Of a DNA stretch of 64,000 bases, positions 49,901 through 58,900 are shown piece by piece (positions within the stretch are counted from its first letter, which is position 1; the number at the start of each line of letters is the position of its first letter). The stretch is from positions 7,079,599-7,143,598 of the forward strand of contig JABAKD010000030.1 of the NCBI GenBank assembly GCA_012845835.1, written 5' to 3'. Origin of the DNA: Undaria pinnatifida (Eukaryota; Sar; Phaeophyceae; Laminariales; Alariaceae). Position numbers and translations under genes: made by a program. The notes under the pieces are model-generated. The model saw only the letters and a program-made list of their open reading frames with translations, searched no databases and was not told where the DNA came from.

Positions 49901-52900
49901 ATCAAGGCTCACTCATCCAGGCTGGTGGAGGAGGCGAGAGGGTCAGTACTTAATCCCTTTGGGGCCCGTTTGTAGCGGCCAAAACAACGACGAAATGAGG
50001 TATTATCTAGTGTCTAGGAGGCGAGAGGGTCAACAAGGAAGCCTTTTGCGCTTTTAGGACCCATTGGGAAGCGACCACGACAACGCCCACTGCGATATCG
50101 TCCAGGATATGTAGGAGGAGTGTGCAGCAGTATGTGTCAGCATGCCTCGCGGGTGTTGTACAACTCCTTGCGTGGCATCCAGACGCACCCCCCCCCTGCC
50201 TCAGCAGCTCGGGCTGCTTCGTGAGGCGCGATGCTGTAACCATCATTCCCCTCTGAAGGCTCGCAAGGGTTTACCCTGTTGGTGCTAAAGTTATCCCACA
50301 CTAACTGTTATTAGCATTATTATTTTGACCCTCCGACAAAATGGCGTAGATGCCGTTCGGATAACAATCGAGTGTCTTTCCGCAAAGGAGTAGTATCTCT
50401 CCTGTGTCTCTACCAACCATTTCGCAATTTCCCTTGCCCGCATATTTTCGTTTTTGCTATGATCTACCAGGTAAGTCCTAGTTCTCATCAATTCCGCACT
50501 AATTCTACGTAAATTGTTCCCAAAAAATGTGGGTGTGGTTTTGAAGGGGTTAACATCCCGACGGCTTTGCGCCCCGCCTGAATCCGATTTTCGAGGATAA
50601 GGAGAGGTGCACTGCTCCAGCCGGAAACGTTTCTTCGCCTAAACGAAACGATAAAAAAATGTGGTAAATATATAGATCATGTTTTTTTTTTTTTACGCGT
50701 TGTTTCAACACAGCGTAGAGAGCTCATGCTTTCAATTCCGGGAGGGCAGCGGTCGTGTGCGTGAAAATAAGTTCACCTAGTCACCGCAACAATAGAAAAC
50801 CGATAAGGCGTATTTTCGTGGAGTTCAGACGGTTGAGGTGTTCGGAGCTTCAACGTTGCGGTCGCGTGCAACCATAACGCCCCCCCCCCCCTTCGCTTTC
50901 CTTTCATTGTTTTCGGCGGGACAGCTGTCATTGTGCTGCGCAACGCTTCATCTGCATGGCCCAATTTGTTTTGTGATACGCGCGATGATTTGTGCATTCA
51001 TCCGCGGCGGTTCGCTTTCAGGATGCTCTCGGCGAAACCGGAAAAGCGGGATGACCTGCGGCGCCTGTACACGTTGATCAGCTATTTGGAGGATGGGGAG
51101 ACAAGGGGGGGTGGTGGTGTGGTGGAGAACGGCGCCATGAAGGCTCTCGAGGAGGTGAGTAACGCATGGTGTGTTTTCACCTGTGTCCAACCTACAGGTT
51201 ATCCCTACTAGAACTGCACATATGTTTCAGGGGGCACACCTACAGTACTGGAAGTAATTGAGGATATTTGCCAGTGGCAAATGGGTTACCCCTGCTATGC
51301 GGTATTCGTAGCTTGGTGCCAATAAATCGTGCTGTGATGTTGTCAGGGTTTTGAGTTTGGACGAGAAGGAGGAGGGGAGGAGGGAGGGGAGGGGCGCATA
51401 CATCTTTGGTGGGAGGTTGACGTAATCGTAGTTTGCGCCCTTTCTCTGACGAAAATGAGGGTGTTGCTGCCCGCGTTGGCGTGCACGACCTGCGCGCCGG
51501 CAACATTCTACCGGAAAGTTTCCTACTTCGTGGCGACACAGGTCGACGACGCTGGCTGATAAATCCTTTCGGTCGCATATCAGTTTGTTTATCGTGGGTC
51601 GGCATTTTACAGCGGTATGTACGTTACATAAGTGTATGCGGTGCCAGCTTAAGCGAATTCGGTGCAATTTGAGCCAATGAGCTTCAACACGTTTAAAGAA
51701 TATGACCAAAACATAGTATTTGACTCTCAGGTTTGTTCATGCCTCCTCTCATTCATGTCTCCCGTCTTACCCTGTGTGTCCAGGTGGTGCGCGATCACGT
51801 GCGCAACGCTGGTCTCGATGTCGTCAAGGACCTTCAGGTAGGGTTGACCCCCACACCGGCCGGTAGTGCGCTGGTAATTATGTCGAGACCGAGGTATTCC
51901 TTGCCCAAGCAATGCAGTACGACAGACAAACTCGCTTGCTGTTGTACCTTGCGCCGTTAGCGCCCCCTGTAACCCAAAACGGAACTCACAGCTGATGCTT
52001 ATTTAGTTCATTACATATAAACAAGTCTGGAAGCGCACGCGAACACGCACCGGGTTCCCTGGAGCTCTGCGTACCGTTCAACTCTGTTCATGGCGTACCC
52101 GATATCCTACTACATGACGAGTGTAATTGTCTATGCTATGCGGGTGTGATCCACAGCTTGGCTCCCGCCTTCTTATGGACGACTTCGCTTGCTCCCATGC
52201 TTGAATGTTGCGGTACCTGAGTCTAAGGCGAGAGCGACGGATACTGCAATCATTTTGATGGAAGCGCATGGTTATCACTGGTTATTACACAGTAAGCAAC
52301 CACACCAGGTGTCTCTCATTTGTCTCAAGCCTCCTTGTGCTGTCATATATTTCCTTGTCGCTTTGTCCTACGTGCTCTTCGCTCTTTGTCTCGCCCCCCC
52401 GCATCCGTCTCGAAAGGATGCGTGGTCAATGGCCGTATCATCAAGAATAACAACAAGTGAGCCCATCCCCACCTCCCGTCACTCCCCTCTTCCCTCTTCT
52501 TCTCACGCTTGACCGCGCTCTACACCCGCTTGTTTTGGGGTCCACAACGTGCAGGCGAAGGGAGGCATGGACGTGTCGGACGATGAGTGTCTGCGGGACG
52601 ACGTTCCTTCGAGCTCGAAGTCGAGCGTCTCGAGTGACGACGTCGTGGCAGCCATGCTCCGGGTGCGCCAGTAGCGCATACGTATTTTTGGAAATGCACT
52701 GCGCGCTTCTTCTGGTTGCCTGCAGACTGTCAGATATTAACGCTCTAGCAAGAATACCTACATGGGTTGAAAGCTCATTGCCTCAGGTTGCACCGTGCCG
52801 CGCTTGTATTTTTGTGGCGTGTCTGCATACGCAAGATACTTCTGCACGATGACACCTTCTCCGTATGGCTAGCTTATCTCTACCTCTCCCTTTTTCGTTC

Positions 52901-55900
52901 AGTCACCTACTTAAGACCAATTATGCTTTTCATCCAACACAGGCGTGTCTGCGTCTGTGGTACTGCACGAGCGCGAACGCGACCCTGAGCTCTTTTTTAG
53001 GGAGAATGACCGGGCTCTTCAGAGTGCACAACCTCAAAAATCGTGGCGTGCTTAACTACTCGCGAGCGGGGGAGTGTTGGCGGAAGAAATAGTCTAAGAT
53101 CTTGGCCGCAGGCATTGCGTGCGCTCCATACCATTCTCCGTGGTTCCGCCCTTGCCCGTGCGTCACTATTTGCGCATTCCCGATCACGCGTATTCTCTCC
53201 AGGGACGCGACGTTCATGACCCTTTTACTAAGTGTGGCAATTGCCGTAGTCAATTGCCACAACACGGCGCTTCGCGCTTCGTGCAAGCGATTTTTGCGTG
53301 GTCGGCGAAAGGCTGGCCTGGGCTTGGCAGGGCTGCGAGGTTCCATGATCCTAAGACTACGGCAACGCATGATAATGACTACACCCTCCCCCTCCCTTCT
53401 GCCACCTCTGATCTGAACCCCTTCCCAGCCTTCACTAACGCCATTTTTTTTTGTCGTCATGTATAGGTGTACGAACACTACAAGGGGCTGATGGCGGAAT
53501 CTTTCGATAGTTCCCCAGGGTTTCTCAGCGTTCTGGACGAGGCGTGCAAGTCGTTCATCAATGCGGTGCCGCAAGCGTCAGAGTGGCTCGCCCGTTACGC
53601 TCACTGCTTGCTAGACAAGGTATAGCATATACGGCTCGCACGTTGTTCGGCGGTGTTGCCCGTTTGTCCCCCCCCCCCCCCTCCGTTCAAAACGAATCAA
53701 GTCATTTGACGTTGTCACCCATATGCATGAAAGTACGCACAAGGGGCCGAAGTCCTCCTCATAAGCGGTTTTTGGTAGGATGTAGCTTCCCCTTCATGCG
53801 ACTCACCGAACACCTCACGGCGCTTCGCGCTTGGTGCAAGTAATCTCTGCCTGGTCGACGAAAACCCGATGTGCTCAGTTCTGACATTGTGGGGATGCGA
53901 GGGTCTATGGAGTTTAGACGACGGCCATACATAACATTTTATCTCCCCCACCCCCCCCCCCGGTTCGTGCCGCGTGCATCGGTGCCACTGCTGCAATACC
54001 TTGGTACTGGTATTCAATGTAATACCTGCCTGGTATTGCATTAAGTGATCTGGCGTGATAACAGCACGCTTCTCGCCACGTGAAACACGATTTGCTTCTG
54101 TCTAGCTGTTGAAAGAAAAGAGCGAACGAAGAAGAAGGGCGCGAATAGTACTGCGCGCGACGCTAGAAAGCGGGACCCGTTTTTGCAAAGTCGCGACCCA
54201 TCGAATCGGAGCGTTTTAATGGTGCTGTCCCAAAGACTCTTAGTGAGCGTTAGATCTTGTGCTTGCTTTTCAACGATCAGGCAATGTGACCGTGGCCTGC
54301 GTTTTACCTGCCTTCAACCTCGCGTTTCTCGACCCCGCGAAGCTGAACACTGACGGAACATAACTAGTGGCAATTTTTGGCTTTCTTTTTTGCAAACGTA
54401 TTATTGATAATAACTTCATGCACATTACAAGAATATCTTAATCGAGAAATACTGATTTCTGCTGCAAACTTATTATTGATATGATTAATTTCGTTAACAC
54501 AACGATTTTTTTTCGTATCCAAACTTTGGGCTCTACGGGCGTGCATGGCAGGGGTTTAAGGAATCGAAGGTAGACGAAGAGTCGCGGCAGGAGTCGCTCG
54601 ACCACGTGGGTTTCCTGTTCGCGTACATCTCCGACAAGGACATTTTCCACAAGTATTACTCCAAGCTGCTGTCTAAGCGCATCATTCAGCTCACCTCGGT
54701 GTCCGATGAGGCTGAGGAGCGAATGCTCAAGAACATGCGGAAAGTGAGACGGGAAGTCTATTTGGCGCGTTGGGTATTGACCAATGGGGTCGGGTGGGAG
54801 CGTATTCATGTTTCTTTCGCGCACGTAGAATGGGCCGGAGGCGGAGGGGGGGGGGTATTCGGTAATCGCGTCCCACGTGTGTTTTTTGGCGTTGCAGTAG
54901 ATCGTTTATCGGTTGTGAGTACTCAAGGGGCAACGACGCGCTCCCCAGAACGGAAGTGCGTGTACACCACGGGGAGGGAGGGAGGGAGGGAGGGAGGGGG
55001 GGGAATTGTCCTCCGATCATGTTCAAACTAGAGACTTGTCGACTAAGGCTAGCCGTATGAATAGTTCGCTTTTTAAACTAATGTTGTGTTGTGCCTGTTT
55101 TGCAGTCCATTCCTATTTACCGAGGTCAGCCGAAGTGGGGATGTCGAGGGCCATTGTACGCACGGCTTTTCACGGTTCGGGCCGCTCCTCGCCGGTTGAG
55201 TAGGGTTAGGGCGACCGGACTCGATCCGATCCGACCACGAAGGTTTTCGAACTCCTACTGACTCGACCGGACTCGATCCGCGATAATATTTAGAACCTTC
55301 TTACCCGATCCTACCGCAGGTCGGGCCGTGACACGTGCAAAACCCTTATTATAAGCAATTAACACTCGACAGACCTTGTTGCAGTTCGCGCTCCCCTCCA
55401 CCACTCCTACTTCAAAGGTCCTCCACACCCCACGCGCACGCTTCGTCCGGACTCCCCCCCAGAAGACGTCAGTAGACGGACAGCAGTTTAGGCCTTCGAC
55501 GGACGGCTGTCTAGACGTTTGTATACCAGTTTTAGTGCGGGAGCCTCTACATGTGTGACTGACTGCGACCGTAGCCGCCGTCTTCTGACATATTTGCTCG
55601 CCACGCTACGCCGTTGTTGTCGCGGTTGTTGAAAACGGCAGATATCTGGGTTCGAGTACACGTCCAAGTTGCAGCGCATGTTCGTGGACAAAGCGCTAAG
55701 CCGAGATCTGCACACGGGCTACGTCGAGTGGCAGGCAAGTCTTCAGTGTACCTGAACCGAGACTGTTTGCTTGCCTGCCTCGACATTCTTGTTTTTCGTG
55801 CGACAGCCATCAACCGCACGATATTGTTTTTCACCCCGTCGCCTTGGTCCTTCCCGCTCGATTGAATCGCGGTATACGTCGGTTCTGTTTTCACGGCGAG

Positions 55901-58900
55901 ATTCTGAGCAGCGTTTGTTTTTGTTACAGTACATAGCTCTACGGCGAGTTGGCCAGGCCATGCTGGATGTCCTTCCCGAAGTGCCGTTTTCAAGTTGCAG
56001 AATAGTAGTCCCTCTATAGCGCCAGAATGCGCCAGCCGGAAGCAGCAGGGCACTATACCGTCAACCGGCATTACTCCGAATACTGCCATTACTGGTTGTT
56101 CCCATATGTGCCAAGCGATTTCACGGGCACTGTAGCGGGCAACCGGTACTATAGAGGGCAACCGACACTATAGACGAACCACTACTGTACTGTTTTCTCG
56201 ATCACGGGATGTCACCCCGACGTGGAGCGAATACTGCGACGTAAATTGCGCGGTGCGTCCGGATGCACGGTCGATCATCTGGGCCCATGGTCATAACAAA
56301 AGAAGAACGACTGACGGCTGGCCGAGGGCATTTCCCCCCCCGCAATCTCCCTTGTGCGTTCGTCTCGCTCCATAGAGTTGCCTTTCTCATGTTCCCCTCT
56401 TCCTTTTTTTTGTCCCAACCGAAAAATGATGTCAGGAGAAGCGCGTGCGGCAGCGACAGGCAACTCTCATCGCGGAGGGCGTCGACCCAAGCATTTTTAC
56501 CTTCACCGGTGAGTGTTGTGGTCGAATTAATCCTGTACTCGTGCCGTTTTTTCAGACAAATCCTGTTGGCCATGTTAACGTGTGAACCTCTTTAAAAGAA
56601 GTGCACGCACGTTTACGGAACAATTTACTTCGAATTCGCGTGGAGTATTTTTTTATGCGCTATAAATAGTGAAAGAGTGTAGTCATTCCGTGGCGAACTT
56701 CGGGTTGAGAGGACCGACCGCTAAGATGCAAGAGTTTGATGACCCGCGTTACCGCGGCGTAAGCATTTCGAGAATAAACAACGTTGATGCGTTACTTTGC
56801 TTCCCTCCCAGCCTCCCTCCCTATTGGCCTCCTTTGTCCTCGTCTCTTATTTCTTCTTCCCTCGTCCCTTTCTTGCCGATACAACGTGTATCTGTGTGGT
56901 GCCTGTAAATTCGGTGTAACCTGAGCCGAATGCGGTGCAACCTGATCCAAATGCGGTGCAACCGGCGCCAAATATGGTATACAACCTGAGCCGATGGGGT
57001 TCAGCAGACGCGAATAATCTGTTGACGCGTAATATTTGGCATCCCTCTGTCCCATTCTCGTCCTCGCTTTCTCCCTTTCCTTCTCGCCGCCGTAAACAAG
57101 TAAAACGTAATCAACCGCAACCGCGACCGCAACCGCAACCTCCCTTTTTCTCCCCGCCGGAATATAATATCACACATCACTACAAGCAGACGACGAGGAA
57201 CACGCTAGTCGCATGCTGGAAGAAATGTCTGTGTCTGGCGGCGTTGGTGGCGGTGGCGCGTCGTTCATAGCGGGGAGCAACAGCGGTGGAGGCGGCGGGG
57301 GCGGCGGGGGCAGCGGCGGCGGTAGCGGAGCGGGGGCGGCGGCATCTGGCGCGGCAGCGGGAAGGACAAACAACTTCAACTTGACCCAGAATTCTACTGG
57401 ATCACTACCGCAGTCGCCCCCGTTATCCCCGATGTACAATTCGCCCAAGGGGGTGAGCCCGCGCACCAACATCCTCCCATCGTTCGCGTGGGGGAAAACG
57501 ATGCTAAAGCATCTCAAGCGAAGACCACCGGGGAGCTCAGGTGGTCTACGGTCAACGGAGGGCGGGATGCATAGGCGTGCAGCTGCGGGAGGCGGGAGGG
57601 GGGCGGGAGCTGGCGGGGTGGGCGGGGCGGCGGGGTGGGTTATGGGGGGGATGGCGGGAGGAATGGAGGGGGACGGCGGGTTCGTGTACCCCGCGGGGAT
57701 GGTCCAGGTGTGTGTCTGCGTTGGGCTTTGCCTTTTTTTGTCGATGGTTTTGGACATATTGTTTGTTGTCACATTAACTTGTCGCCAGATTGTCGCCATT
57801 ATCTGATCCGTGGTCGCAAGACGAGCTCCATTAACTGTGGGGTGAAGGAACATCTCGGACAAAATAAAGCAATGAAAATAGGGCGTACAACTGAAGCCAA
57901 TCGTACACCTCGGACAAGGAATAAAAGTTGAGTCACAAATCGGCGTACGTGCGTATCATATATATACCTGGCCAGTTGTAAGATAAGCAATAGGAGGCGT
58001 TGATGTCTGTTGCGGGCAAACTGTGATAACGAGTAATGCAGAAAGATGTTTCGAGTTGTTGGTGCGGGATGGGTATATACATGTACCGGTGGCTCCGTAC
58101 TCCGTACGGCTTCGATCGATTACTCGCCTTTTGTCGTTTCGTTTTGGGTGTTTGTGCTTGGCGACAAGTCCTTGTGGGACTCGCCCGTCTCTCGTCTTTC
58201 GTACCCGTCTTCTCACAATGACGCATCCTGCCCGGCTGATTCTTGCTCTTGTAAGTTGTCCCTCGTACCCGCGTTTATCTTTGCTCCCCGGTAACTCTGC
58301 TTGCTACTAATTCGCCGGCATCTAAATCGCCCATAATAAACGACTCCCCATCCCCCCACCCCAATCGCGCGCGCCTCTTGCTGTGCAAACGTCACGCCCC
58401 CCTCCCCTCCCCCCCCCCCCCGCCTCCAAGATACCCATGCACTTTGAGGCTTTCACATTCGTCTTGACGGCTGGGTGTTGGCCGTTGCAGTCGGTCTCGT
58501 CGCCGTTCAAGCCGCCAGCCCCCATCGAGGACTACGTTGTTAGCTTCCTCGATTTCTACGGCGAGGTGCGATTTTAGTTGTAGGTGCCAACATGCTTGCT
58601 TTGGAGTCTCGCGGCGTGTTGCGTGCCTTATGCCCCTGCGGTTGCAGCGCGACGTCGTGTTGTGACTGTAGGGTACGTGCTTTTTTTGCGTTGTCCACGG
58701 TGCCATGCGAGTTTTTGCTGTATTTTTTATGTATTTTGTCTCTCTTTTACTTTTCGGCTTCTGGACTAACCGTGGTCACAGCTTTCGTCCGCTCTCCCTT
58801 CCGGTATGTGCCTTCATTTTATGATTGCGCAGATGGTTTAGCATTGCATGGTCGATTTTAACGATTTTTTTGTTACCCCCCCGCGGTTGGTGCGCCCTCA

